Assembly (NCBI RefSeq): GCF_031085175.1 | Contig: NZ_JAVHUY010000008.1 | Location: forward strand, 186,001 to 250,000 | Source of the DNA: Phytohabitans maris | GTDB taxonomy: Bacteria > Actinomycetota > Actinomycetes > Mycobacteriales > Micromonosporaceae | Reading direction: 5' to 3' | Length of the DNA: 64,000 nt | Shown: in pieces, positions 28,644 to 35,921 of the stretch | How positions within the stretch are numbered: the first letter of the stretch is position 1 | How the letters are laid out: the number at the start of each line of letters is the position of its first letter | Notes under the pieces: generated by a model | The model's input: only the letters and a program-made list of their open reading frames with translations | What the model was told of the DNA's origin: nothing | The model's database searches: none | Position numbers and translations under genes: made by a program

Positions 28644-28857
28644 CGACGGGCTCCCTCTGCTCGACTCGCCACGACGGCATCATTCAACCGCAGAACCGGG
28701 ACCAGCCGCGCGCGGCCCGTGGCGGGACGGCGCCGTCCACGGAAGCCGATGTGGAGCGCGCCGCCGGCATCGTGCGGACCTGGCTGGCGCGAAACCCGTC
28801 CCGGACGAGGGGGCGGCGGGGCGACGTCGAGGCGATGCTCGCCGGCCGTCGCGCCGA

Positions 28858-29037
28858 TCAGTCGTGTGGCGGGCCCGCCGCGCGGTGGTGTCCGACCCGT
28901 TCCTGCTCGGCGGCGTAGGCGGCGTTCAGCCGATCGAGGGGTCCCGGGCCGTCGTGCGGCTTGGGCGGGGCGTCCAGGTGGCGCACCCGAAGCTCGTCCA
29001 TGAGCTCCTCGATGAACGTCGGGCCCGCATCGCGCAT
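28858..29037 (-). CDS. Possible small protein, unrecognised
   Basis: A 59-residue frame from ATG 29035-29037 reads MRDAGPTFIEELMDELRVRH and continues with an acidic and His-rich end. Its residue mix is protein-like rather than the Arg/Pro pattern of shadow frames, and the first 20 residues would form an amphipathic helix. I do not recognise a family and no ribosome site is clear. It may be the tail of a decayed gene, because the open frame extends upstream to 29151 without a better start. Confidence 0.3.
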   Translation of the reverse strand: MRDAGPTFIEELMDELRVRHLDAPPKPHDGPGPLDRLNAAYAAEQERVGHHRAAGPPHD

Positions 29038-29059
29038 GAACCGCTGACGCCCCCAATAT

Positions 29060-29082
29060 AGTGGTTGCAGAACGCAACCACT
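29060..29082. promoter_or_regulatory. Perfect 9-bp inverted repeat, operator-like
   Basis: AGTGGTTGC and GCAACCACT flank AGAAC. Palindromes of this size and spacing are typical for dimeric MarR- or TetR-type regulators. It is 111 bases upstream of the MBL-fold hydrolase gene and next to gene fragments; no regulator gene is adjacent. Confidence 0.5.
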
Positions 29083-29193
29083 GGGCGATGACCGCGACCG
29101 GCCGATCGCGCTCGCCCTGCTCGAGCGGCGGTCGTTCGAGCGGGGCGGCACGACGCACCGTTACGCCATCCGCGACGTGAAGGAGGCGAGCCC

Positions 29194-30030
29194 GTGCTGA
29201 CCCGGGTCGCGGACGGTGTGCTGGTCCACCAGAGCGAGTTCGTCCAGAGCAACGCCGTCGTCGTGCAGGGCCGCGCCGGCGTGTTGCTCGTCGACCCCGG
29301 GGTCCGGGAGCACGAGATGGCCTGCCTCGCGAACGACCTGTCCCGTGCGGGCCAGACCGTCGTGGCCGGCTTCTCGACGCATCCGGACTGGGATCACCTC
29401 CTCTGGCACGCCGAGCTCGGCGCGGCCCCCCGGTACGGCACCGCCCGCTGCGCGGCCGCTGTCCGCGACGAGCTGTCCGACCCGGGTGCCAAGGCCCGCA
29501 TCACAGAGCACCTGGCCGAAACGGAGATCGCCGATCAGGTGCCGCTGGACCTGTACGGCCTCGTCACCGCCCTGCCCGCCGGGACGGCGCGGATTCCCTG
29601 GGACGGCCCTGGGGTCCGGATCATCGAGCATCAAGCGCACGCACCGGGCCATGCGGCGCTGTTCGTCGAGGATCGCGGCGTCCTCGTCGCCGGCGACATG
29701 CTCTCCGACGTCCTGGTTCCGATGCTCGACCTGAACGACACCGCCGACCCGATCGAGGACTACCTCGCGGCGCTGCGGCTGCTGGAGGCCGTGGCGGGCG
29801 AGGTCGACGTCCTCGTCCCCGGCCACGGGTCGGTCGGCGCGGCTGATCAGGTACCCGCGCGGATCGAGCGGGATCGGGCGTACGTGCTCGCCTTGCGCGA
29901 GGGCGAGGTCCCCAGTGACCCGCGGATCGGCCCATCGGCCAAGCCCGGCTGGGAGTGGGTGAGCGATGTGCACGACGGGCAAGCTCAGCGCCTGGCCGAA
30001 AGGGACGAACGCGGCGGCACTCGCCGGTGA
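29194..30030 (+). CDS. MBL-fold metallo-hydrolase
   Basis: The 278-residue protein is a metallo-beta-lactamase-fold hydrolase. It has LLVDPGVREHE near residue 31, the metal motif STHPDWDHLLWH near residue 61 (a His-x-Asp-x-Asp-His variant in which the second His is Asp), HAPGHAALFVEDRGVLVAGDMLSD near 150 carrying His and the bridging Asp, and VPGHGSVG near 208. It starts at GTG 29194, preceded by GGAGGCGAG. The altered first motif is seen in non-lactamase subgroups. Likely a cytoplasmic hydrolase of a small ester or thioester; the substrate is unknown. Confidence 0.85.
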   Translation: MLTRVADGVLVHQSEFVQSNAVVVQGRAGVLLVDPGVREHEMACLANDLSRAGQTVVAGFSTHPDWDHLLWHAELGAAPRYGTARCAAAVRDELSDPGAKARITEHLAETEIADQVPLDLYGLVTALPAGTARIPWDGPGVRIIEHQAHAPGHAALFVEDRGVLVAGDMLSDVLVPMLDLNDTADPIEDYLAALRLLEAVAGEVDVLVPGHGSVGAADQVPARIERDRAYVLALREGEVPSDPRIGPSAKPGWEWVSDVHDGQAQRLAERDERGGTRR

Positions 30031-30045
30031 AGCATTCCAAGGGAT

Positions 30046-30082
30046 GGGCTACCGCGACGTTCGTCGTGGTCCGGACCGTTGC
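30046..30082. repeat. 37-bp dispersed repeat, copy 2
   Basis: It matches 27540-27576 at 34 of 37 positions, including the GGTCCGGACC palindrome. It lies 16 bases past the stop codon of the MBL gene. Confidence 0.75.
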
Positions 30083-30298
30083 GCGGGGCCATCGCGACCG
30101 CTCGCAGTGGGCAAGGTCCCCGACATCGCCCACTGCCGCGCCGTCCGGCCTCGCCATGACCGCCGCCGGATCGACGGCGGCCCGCGGGCGCCGCCATCTG
30201 CGATCTTGACAGATCCTTGACCGCCCCGGGCGACCATGATCCTTGTCGCGTTCCTCGCGACAGCGGGTATCTGTCGGTTATCGGAAAGGTGTGGATCG

Positions 30299-30601
30299 AT
30301 GAGAGTAAACGTGGGTCGTCGCGTCGGTGCGGGTCTTGGCGTGGTGGCGGGCGCCGCGGCGTTGGTCGCCCTGGCGGCGGCACCGGCGGCCGCGAGCCCG
30401 CTGTTCGACGGCGGCGGCCGCGGTCCGACCGCGGAGGTCGCCGTCCAGAGCGCCTTCTGGGACGCGCAGATCACCGCGCAGTCCGTCGGCTTCTACGGCG
30501 AGTGCGCGATCGTCGGTACGCCGGCCATTTTCGAGACCTTCAACGACCCGAACTTCGGGCACGTCTTCCGGGCCCAGCTCACCATCTCCTGCCAGCGGTA
30601 A
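30299..30601 (+). CDS. Small secreted protein
   Basis: This 100-residue protein has a classical signal peptide: MRVNVGRRVG, then the hydrophobic AGLGVVAGAAALVALAAAP and a cleavage region PAAAS-PLFD near residue 33. The mature 67 residues contain two Cys (YGECAIVG and TISCQR) that could form a disulfide, and aromatic-rich strands. ATG 30299 has a GAAAGGTG ribosome site. I do not recognise a family; short secreted beta proteins of this type are common in streptomycetes and relatives. It ends 15 bases before the convergent LysR gene. Confidence 0.72.
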   Translation: MRVNVGRRVGAGLGVVAGAAALVALAAAPAAASPLFDGGGRGPTAEVAVQSAFWDAQITAQSVGFYGECAIVGTPAIFETFNDPNFGHVFRAQLTISCQR

Positions 30602-30615
30602 CCCGCCGCGGGCCG

Positions 30616-31530
30616 TCACGCCGTACGGGCGGGCAGCGGCTGTCGGGCGTGCTCGCGCAGGTGTCGCAGCACCTGGAGTACGGCGGGCAGCACCCGCGCC
30701 TGGCGGCGGTGCAGTGCGGTCATGGTGACGACGGTGCTGTCGCCGGCCAGTGGCCGGGTGACGATCAGCCCGGCCCGTTCGAGCGGGTCGCCGAGCACGC
30801 TGTAGTCGGGCAGGACGGTGAGGCCGATGCCTTCGGCGACCATCATCTTGCCCATCTCGGCGCCGTCGGTGGAGTGCCACGCGGCGGGCAGGTCGGAGCC
30901 GAAGAGCCGGTGGGCGAAGCGGTACATGAGGTAGCCGGAGCGCATCGCGACGAAGCGTTCCGCGCGTAGGTCGTCGGCCGAGATGGTCGCCTGGGCGGCC
31001 AAGCGGTGCCCGGCCGGCAGGACGGCCGCGGGGCGGCCCACGAGCAGGGGAGTGGGTTCGAGGTCGGGTGGTACGTCGTCGCCGTCGAGCAGGTTGACCA
31101 GGCCGAGATCCAGGGTGCCTTCGGCCAGCGACACCTGGATCTCGTCCTGTTGCAGGTTGCGGATCTCGACGGCGGCGCGGCCGTTTCCGGCCTGGAAGGC
31201 GCGCACGGCGGGTAGCACGAGCGAGGCGGTGCCCGCGTTGACGGTGCCGATGCGCAGCAACCGCCGGGTGGCCAGCTGGTCGCCGGCGGCGGCCTTGAGC
31301 CGGTCGACCGACTCCAGTACGTCGACGATCGGCTGGAGCAGCTCGCGGCCGGCGAGGCTGATCCGCGCGCCGGAGCGGTGCCGGTCGAGCAGGGTCACCC
31401 CGAGCTCCCGTTCGAGCTTGCGGATGGCCTCGCTGATGGCCGGCTGGGAGACGTGCAGCTGCTCGCTGGCCCGGCGCAGCGAGCCGTAGCGGGTCACGGC
31501 GGCGAGGTACTCGAGCTGCTCTATGCGCAT
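30616..31530 (-). CDS. LysR-type regulator of sulfonate genes
   Basis: The 304-residue protein has the LysR helix-turn-helix at residues 1-60 (MRIEQLEYLAAVTRYGSLRR, then LHVSQPAISEAIRKLERELG) and a periplasmic-binding-like effector domain behind it. ATG 31530 fits the family start; the longer open frame to 31650 does not. It is divergent from the leader peptide and the sfnB-ssuDE operon, and a palindrome with the T-N11-A LysR shape lies 89 bases upstream. Cbl/CysB-type LysR proteins activate sulfonate genes when sulfate or cysteine is scarce, so the same role here is a reasonable inference. Confidence 0.88.
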   Translation of the reverse strand: MRIEQLEYLAAVTRYGSLRRASEQLHVSQPAISEAIRKLERELGVTLLDRHRSGARISLAGRELLQPIVDVLESVDRLKAAAGDQLATRRLLRIGTVNAGTASLVLPAVRAFQAGNGRAAVEIRNLQQDEIQVSLAEGTLDLGLVNLLDGDDVPPDLEPTPLLVGRPAAVLPAGHRLAAQATISADDLRAERFVAMRSGYLMYRFAHRLFGSDLPAAWHSTDGAEMGKMMVAEGIGLTVLPDYSVLGDPLERAGLIVTRPLAGDSTVVTMTALHRRQARVLPAVLQVLRHLREHARQPLPARTA

Positions 31531-31618
31531 GGCGCACTCCCGTGGGTGATCGGGTCTGGCGTCCGGGTGATCGGCAACACCTTCCACGAGACGGCTTGCG
31601 CGACAATTACCTACTAAG

Positions 31619-31635
31619 CCTATAGTGCTTATAGG
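31619..31635. promoter_or_regulatory. LysR-type binding site
   Basis: CCTATA and TATAGG flank GTGCT, giving the T-N11-A pattern of LysR operators, in the divergent region between the LysR gene and the leader ORF. It also supplies the AT-rich patch expected at a promoter. Confidence 0.55.
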
Positions 31636-31639
31636 GAAT

Positions 31640-31690
31640 CTGTCGATCACCCTGGTCTGCCGATCAGCCCGATCTGCCGATCACCCCGAC
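31640..31690. repeat. Three tandem 17-bp repeats
   Basis: Units at 31640-31656, 31657-31673 and 31674-31690 share the core CTGyCGATCAsCC. They lie between the LysR site and the leader peptide, so in the 5' untranslated region of the sulfonate operon or overlapping its promoter. Confidence 0.75.
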
Positions 31691-31730
31691 CCTGTGGCCG
31701 GTTCGGCCCGTGACGTGCGAGGAGGTGCCG

Positions 31731-31796
31731 ATGATCGAGCCGGGTCTCGTCTGCCGTCGGCACGTCGACCTCCGGCGCACCGCCAGCTGTCGGTGA
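31731..31796 (+). CDS. Cys-containing leader peptide of the sulfonate operon
   Basis: A 21-residue frame (ATG 31731, TGA 31794-31796) has GGAGG at ideal spacing. It reads MIEPGLVCRRHVDL and ends RRTASCR. The core LVxRRHVDLxR...xCR followed by a stop is the pattern of actinobacterial putative leader peptides found before cysteine, sulfate and sulfonate genes. There, ribosome progress through C-terminal Cys codons is thought to report cysteine supply. A GC hairpin begins 6 bases after the stop, as expected for attenuation. The downstream operon encodes organosulfur use. Recognition is by pattern; regulation is inferred. Confidence 0.82.
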   Translation: MIEPGLVCRRHVDLRRTASCR

Positions 31797-31802
31797 GCTG
31801 AC

Positions 31803-31820
31803 GCGGGCCGGTCCGCCCGC
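31803..31820 (+). promoter_or_regulatory. Attenuator-like hairpin after the leader peptide
   Basis: GCGGGC and GCCCGC flank CGGTCC, starting 6 bases beyond the leader stop codon. A ribosome stalled on the terminal Cys-Arg codons would mask this stem. No U-tract follows, so Rho or translational coupling could be involved instead. Confidence 0.45.
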
Positions 31821-31866
31821 GCGCGGCTCCGCACACCCACTGCCCGCTACCGCGGCGCCTCCGCGC

Positions 31867-31974
31867 GCCCGTCGACGCCCGGAGCAGTGCCCGTCAACCC
31901 CCGGAGCAGTCCCGTCAACGCCCGCAGTGGCGCCCGTCAAGCCTGGAGTGGCGCCCGTGAACGCCTGGAGCACC
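31867..31974. repeat. Five degenerate tandem 21-22-bp repeats
   Basis: Units start at 31867, 31889, 31911, 31932 and 31953, each built on GCCCGTCAACGCCyGGAGyr. They lie between the leader hairpin and the deletion-scar pseudogene, and may have helped or resulted from the rearrangement there. Confidence 0.75.
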
Positions 31975-31979
31975 TGCCC

Positions 31980-32510
31980 GTGACCGCCAAGAAACGCCTC
32001 ATCCTCTTCCGCGGGTCGGCGGCGACCGCGATCCGGGAGGGGCTGCGGATCCCCGACAACGACCCCGCGTCGGTGGTACCGGCGATGGCCGCGGTGACGA
32101 AGCACCTGATGGCCGACGAGTACCTCGACGTGCTCTACAAGCTCTGGGAAGGCTCGTGGGACGACGACGCGATCCTCGCCGACCGGGACGGCAAGGTCTT
32201 CGCCGACCCGGCCAAGATCCGTCCGATCCACCACAAAGGACGGTGGTTCCAGGTCGAAGGGCCGGTGGCGCGTCTTCGACCCCGAGCCCAGGTGCTCGAC
32301 CTGCTCACCGACCTGCAGGACGAGCTCGGCGTGAGCTACCTGTTCATATCCCACGACCTGGGGGTGATCCACCACATGAGCGACCGGATCCTGGTCATGA
32401 AGGATGGCAAGGTGGTCGAGGAGGGCACCGCCGCCGACGTCTTCGAACGGCCCCGGCACCCGTACACGCGGCGGCTGCTCACCGCGGTGCCGCGGCTGGG
32501 GTCGGCGTGA
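31980..32510 (+). pseudogene. Deletion scar: flavin monooxygenase joined to ABC ATPase end
   Basis: One open frame strings together three unrelated pieces. RIPDNDPASVVPAMAAVTKHL is the early core of a DmoA/NtaA/SfnG-type flavin monooxygenase. It jumps straight to ADEYLDVLYKLWEGSWDDD and HKGRWFQVEGP, skipping about 70 residues that should lie between. Then, near 32262-32285, it switches to the C-terminal part of a dipeptide/nickel-type ABC ATPase (AQVLDLLTDLQDELG, LFISHDLGVIHHM, HPYTRRLLTAVP), lacking Walker A and signature. The genes once between them, probably permeases and a binding protein, are gone. The frame's stop overlaps the sfnB start (GTGA), so it may still be translated and couple sfnB. 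Confidence 0.82.
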
Positions 32511-33694
32511 GCGGCGTACCCGTGCTCGGGCCGGCCGAGGCGGTCGCGGTCGCCGCCGACCTCGCCGCCACCTTCGCCCGGGACGCCGCCGACCGCGACA
32601 CCAAACGCGTCCTGCCGCTGGTCGAGCTGGACCAGCTCAGCGAGTCGGGGCTGCTGGCGATCACCGTCCCGGCGCGGTTCGGCGGCGCCGACCTGCCGGT
32701 GGCGACCGTCGTCGAGGTGTTCCGGCTGCTCTCGACCGGCGACCCCAACATCGGCCAGATCCCGCACAGCCACTTCGTCTACGTCAACCAGCTGCGCCTG
32801 CGCGGCACCGACGCCCAGCGGAAGCTGCTCTTCGGCGAGGTGCTGGCCGGCCGCCGCTTCGGCAACGCCCAGTCGGAGGCGAACACCCGGCACGGGCGCG
32901 ACGTCAGGACCACGCTGACCGCCGACGGCCCGGGACACTGGCGGCTCAACGGCCGCAAGTTCTACGCCACCGGCGCGCTGCTGGCCCACCGGATCCCGGT
33001 GCTGGCCCACCGGGGCGACGGCGGCCCGCTGCACGTCGCCTGGGTGGACCGGCACGCCGAGGGCGTCGAGGTCGTCGACGACTGGAACGCACTGGGCCAG
33101 CGCACCACCGCCAGCGGCTCGGTGGTGCTGACCGACGTGGCCGTACCCGACGACCTCGTCACGCCGTACGCGGTCACCTTCGACGGGCCGCAGACCTACG
33201 GCGCGTACGCGCAGGCGCTGCACGCGGCGATCGACGCCGGCATCGCCCGCGCGGCCCTGACCGACGCGGCCGCGTTCGTCCGCGAGAAGAGCCGGCCGTA
33301 CCCGGACGCGCAGGTGGAGCGAGCCGCCGACGATCCCCTCGTGGTGCACGCCCTCGGCCAGATCGAGCTGTCGGTGCGGGCGGCCGAGGCACTGCTGGCC
33401 GAGGCGGCCCGGGCCGTCGACGCGGCCAACGCCGACCTGACCGCGTCCGCCGCGGCGCACGCCTCCCTCGCCGTCTGCGCCGCCCGGGCGGCCACCACAC
33501 ACGCGGCCCTCGAAGCGAGCGGCCGGCTCTTCGAGGTGGCCGGCACCCGGTCGGCCGCCGGCGGGCTCGGCCTCGACCGGCACTGGCGCAACGCGCGCAC
33601 CCACACCCTCCACGACCCCGCCGCGTGGAAGGTCCAGCACCTCGGCCGCTGGGCCGCCGACGGCACCCCGCCCCCCAACCACGGACAGGTGTGA
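32507..33694 (+). CDS. sfnB: SfnB-type acyl-CoA-dehydrogenase-like oxidoreductase
   Basis: The 395-residue flavoprotein is of the acyl-CoA dehydrogenase superfamily, sulfur-acquisition SfnB branch. It shows an all-helical N domain with VPARFGGADLP, the beta domain containing RFGNAQSEANTRHG and LNGRKFYATGALLAHRIPVLA near residues 125-165, and a C-terminal four-helix bundle ending LDRHWRNARTHTLHDPAAWK. SfnB-like enzymes work with flavin monooxygenases in desulfurisation of sulfones and related compounds. GTG 32507 overlaps the pseudogene's stop; ssuD begins 4 bases after its own stop. The operon context supports organosulfur use. Confidence 0.88.
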   Translation: MSGVPVLGPAEAVAVAADLAATFARDAADRDTKRVLPLVELDQLSESGLLAITVPARFGGADLPVATVVEVFRLLSTGDPNIGQIPHSHFVYVNQLRLRGTDAQRKLLFGEVLAGRRFGNAQSEANTRHGRDVRTTLTADGPGHWRLNGRKFYATGALLAHRIPVLAHRGDGGPLHVAWVDRHAEGVEVVDDWNALGQRTTASGSVVLTDVAVPDDLVTPYAVTFDGPQTYGAYAQALHAAIDAGIARAALTDAAAFVREKSRPYPDAQVERAADDPLVVHALGQIELSVRAAEALLAEAARAVDAANADLTASAAAHASLAVCAARAATTHAALEASGRLFEVAGTRSAAGGLGLDRHWRNARTHTLHDPAAWKVQHLGRWAADGTPPPNHGQV

Positions 33695-33697
33695 GCC

Positions 33698-34858
33698 ATG
33701 ACCGACCTGAAGTTCCACTGGTTCCTCCCCACGAACGGCGGCGACGGCCGGCAGATCGTCGGCGGCGGCCACGGCACACCCGCCGGCTCGGGCGGGCGCC
33801 CCGCCTCCGTCGCGTACCTCGGGCAGATCGCCCGCTCGGCCGAGCAGCTCGGTTTCGAAGCGGCCCTGACCCCGACCGGCGCCTGGTGCGAGGACGCCTG
33901 GATCACCACCGCGATGCTGAGCGGCGTCTCCGAGCGGTTGAAGTTCCTCGTCGCGTTCCGGCCCGGGCTCGTCTCGCCGTTCCTGGCCGCCCAGATGGCC
34001 GGTACCTTCCAGAACCTGTCCGGCGGCCGGCTGCTGCTCAACGTGGTCACCGGGGGAGAGAGCCACGAGCAGCGGATGTACGGCGACTTCCTGGACAAGG
34101 ACGCCCGCTACGAGCGCACCGGGGAGTTCCTCGACATCGTCCGCGCGTTGTGGTCCGGCAAGCCCGTCGACGTCGAGGGCCACCATTTCCGCCTCGCCGA
34201 CGCGGTCCTCTCCCAACTGCCCGACCCGGTCCCGCTCGTCTACTTCGGAGGGTCGTCGCCGGCGGCCCTCGACGTGGCGGCCCGGCACGTCGACGTCTAC
34301 CTCACCTGGGGCGAACCGCCGGCCGCCGTCGCGGAGAAGGTACGCCGCGTGCGCGAACTCGCCGAGCGGCGGGGCCGGAGCGTCGCCTTCGGGCTGCGGG
34401 TGCACACCATCGCCCGGGACAGCGCGGAGCAGGCCTGGGCCGAGGCCGACCGGCTGCTGGCCGGCATCTCCGAGGACCAGATCCGCCAGGTCCAGGCCGG
34501 CCTGCGGCGCAGCGAGTCCGAAGGCCAGCGCCGGATGCTCGCCCTCAACGGCGGTACCAAGGACGGGCTGGAGATCCACCCGAACCTGTGGGCCGGTGTC
34601 GGGCTGGTCCGCGGCGGCGCCGGCACCGCGCTCGTCGGCAGCCACCAGCAGGTCGCCGACCTGATCGAGCAGTACGTCGACGCGGGCATCACCGAGTTCG
34701 TGCTCTCCGGCTACCCGCACCTGGAGGAGGCGTACCGGTTCGGCGAAGGGGTGCTGCCCGAGCTGTCCCGCCGCGGGCTCTGGCGCCATCCGGCCCCCGG
34801 CCGCCGGTTGGCCCCGGCCGTACCCTTCGGCGCGCCGGCCCCGGCGGTGGCGCGATGA
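33698..34858 (+). CDS. ssuD: FMNH2-dependent alkanesulfonate monooxygenase
   Basis: The 386-residue protein is a luciferase-like monooxygenase close to SsuD. It begins LKFHWFLPTNGG, and shows LGFEAALTPTGAWCEDAW near residue 48, AFRPGLVSPFLAAQMAGTFQ near 88, LLNVVTGGESHEQRMYGDFLDKDARY near 115 and VYFGGSSPAALDVAA near 183. In E. coli SsuD the equivalent Cys54, His228, Arg297 regions form the active site, and Cys is present here in GAWCEDAW. It cleaves the C-S bond of alkanesulfonates with FMNH2 and O2, giving sulfite and an aldehyde. It overlaps the flavin reductase gene that supplies FMNH2. Confidence 0.93.
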   Translation: MTDLKFHWFLPTNGGDGRQIVGGGHGTPAGSGGRPASVAYLGQIARSAEQLGFEAALTPTGAWCEDAWITTAMLSGVSERLKFLVAFRPGLVSPFLAAQMAGTFQNLSGGRLLLNVVTGGESHEQRMYGDFLDKDARYERTGEFLDIVRALWSGKPVDVEGHHFRLADAVLSQLPDPVPLVYFGGSSPAALDVAARHVDVYLTWGEPPAAVAEKVRRVRELAERRGRSVAFGLRVHTIARDSAEQAWAEADRLLAGISEDQIRQVQAGLRRSESEGQRRMLALNGGTKDGLEIHPNLWAGVGLVRGGAGTALVGSHQQVADLIEQYVDAGITEFVLSGYPHLEEAYRFGEGVLPELSRRGLWRHPAPGRRLAPAVPFGAPAPAVAR

Positions 34859-35370
34859 GCGCGCGGATCGCGGTCGTGGTCGGCAACCCCCGGCCGGCCA
34901 GCCGCACCCTCGCGGCCGCGGCGTACGTCGCCCGGCAGCTCGCCGGGCGCGAGCCGGACCTCACCGTCGACCTGGCCACCCTGGGCCCGGCGCTGCTGGA
35001 CTGGGACGACCCGGGCGTGGCCCACCTGGTGGCCGAGGTCGGCGCGGCGGACCTGGTCGTGGTGGCCAGCCCGACCTACAAGGGCACCTACACCGGCCTG
35101 CTCAAGCTCTTCCTCGACCGGTTCGCCGGCGGTACGGGCCTGCGCGGCCTGGCCGTGCCGCTGCTGCTCGGCGCGGCACCGCACCATCACCTGGCCGCGG
35201 AGCTCACGCTGCGACCCGTGCTCACCGAGATCGGCGCGACGGTCCCCGGGCGCGGCCTGTTCGTGATCGACCGGCAGCACGACGACCCCGCCGCCTACGC
35301 CGACTGGCTGGCGGCCACCGGGCCGGTCGTCGCGGCCTTCCTACGGATCCGGGAGGAGGCGGCCACGTGA
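34855..35370 (+). CDS. ssuE: NADPH-dependent FMN reductase, SsuE/MsuE type
   Basis: The 171-residue flavodoxin-like protein begins RIAVVVGNPRPASRT, the phosphate-binding loop of the NADPH:FMN reductase family. It continues with LVVVASPTYKGTYTGLLKLFLDRF near residue 62, the conserved SPTYKG-TG-LK motif of SsuE, and LLLGAAPHHHLAAELTLRPVL near 100. It would reduce FMN for transfer to SsuD. The ATG overlaps the ssuD stop (ATGA) and its own stop overlaps the next GTG, so translation is chained. Regulation is shared with the operon led by the Cys leader peptide. Confidence 0.93.
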   Translation: MSARIAVVVGNPRPASRTLAAAAYVARQLAGREPDLTVDLATLGPALLDWDDPGVAHLVAEVGAADLVVVASPTYKGTYTGLLKLFLDRFAGGTGLRGLAVPLLLGAAPHHHLAAELTLRPVLTEIGATVPGRGLFVIDRQHDDPAAYADWLAATGPVVAAFLRIREEAAT

Positions 35371-35873
35371 CCACCCTGCGTACCAACCAGGACCTCGACC
35401 CCCACCGGCTGCGCGAGGTGTTCGGCATCTTCCCCAGCGGGGTGGTCGCGGTCGCCGCCCTCGTCGACGGCGCGCCCGTCGGCCTGGCCGCCAGCTCGTT
35501 CACGTCGGTGAGCCTCGACCCGCCACTGGTGTCGTTCTCCATCGCCAACGCGTCGAAGACCTGGCCGGACCTGCGGCGCGCGGCGCATCTGGGGGTCACG
35601 ATCCTGGCCGACCACCACTCCACCGTGGCCCGCCAGCTGGCCGGCGCCGTCAGCCAGCGGTTCGACGGACTGACCGTCACCGCGACGGCCGAGGGGGCGG
35701 TCACCCTCGACGACGGACTCGCCCATTTCGACACCACCATCTACCGCGAGGTACCCGCCGGCGACCACACGATCGTCCTGCTGCGCCTGCACGCGGTCCG
35801 CCCCGCCGGGCTGAGCGACCCGTCGCCGCTGGTCTTCCACCGCAGCCGGTTCGGCCGGCTCCAGCCCGGCTGA
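35367..35873 (+). CDS. Flavin reductase family (FMN-binding split barrel) protein
   Basis: This 168-residue protein is a split-barrel flavin reductase. It has LREVFGIFPSGVVAVAALVDG near residue 14, LAASSFTSVSLDPPLVSF near 38, the LGVTILADHHSTVARQLAG segment near 76, FDTTIYREVPAGDHTIVLLRL near 120 and PLVFHRSRFGRL at the end. It is the HpaC/SnaC-like type that reduces FMN or FAD with NAD(P)H for a partner monooxygenase. With ssuE directly upstream the operon has two unrelated flavin reductases, possibly for SsuD and for the lost second monooxygenase. Its GTG overlaps the ssuE stop. Confidence 0.9.
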   Translation: MTTLRTNQDLDPHRLREVFGIFPSGVVAVAALVDGAPVGLAASSFTSVSLDPPLVSFSIANASKTWPDLRRAAHLGVTILADHHSTVARQLAGAVSQRFDGLTVTATAEGAVTLDDGLAHFDTTIYREVPAGDHTIVLLRLHAVRPAGLSDPSPLVFHRSRFGRLQPG

Positions 35874-35877
35874 CGCC

Positions 35878-35906
35878 GGCGCGCCGTCCACCGTGGACGG
35901 CGCGCC
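35878..35906. terminator. Bidirectional terminator hairpin
   Basis: GGCGCGCCGTCCAC and GTGGACGGCGCGCC are perfect 14-base arms around a single central base, 4 bases after the flavin reductase stop and 15 bases before the convergent CPBP gene end. The position fits a shared terminator. Confidence 0.7.
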
Positions 35907-35921
35907 GTGCGCCTTCGAGCG

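Larger units (their letters stand above)
28644..29193. other. Gene-poor stretch with fragments
   Basis: This 550-base stretch has no convincing complete gene. It holds a possible 59-codon minus-strand frame (28858-29037) and a palindrome at 29060-29082. A short plus-strand frame just before the MBL start ends RYAIRDVKEASPC and looks like the C-terminal end of a lost gene. Confidence 0.45.

Noticed and set aside
30207-30260. TTGACA promoter for the small secreted protein.
   Set aside because: No acceptable -10 element at 16-19 bases from either TTGAC; kept out of the feature list.
31640-31974. CRISPR-like interpretation of the two tandem repeat sets.
   Set aside because: Units are directly abutting without spacers, are degenerate, and no cas gene is present.
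32336-34789. 817-codon minus-strand frame.
   Set aside because: Antisense to sfnB and ssuD, both with clear family motifs.
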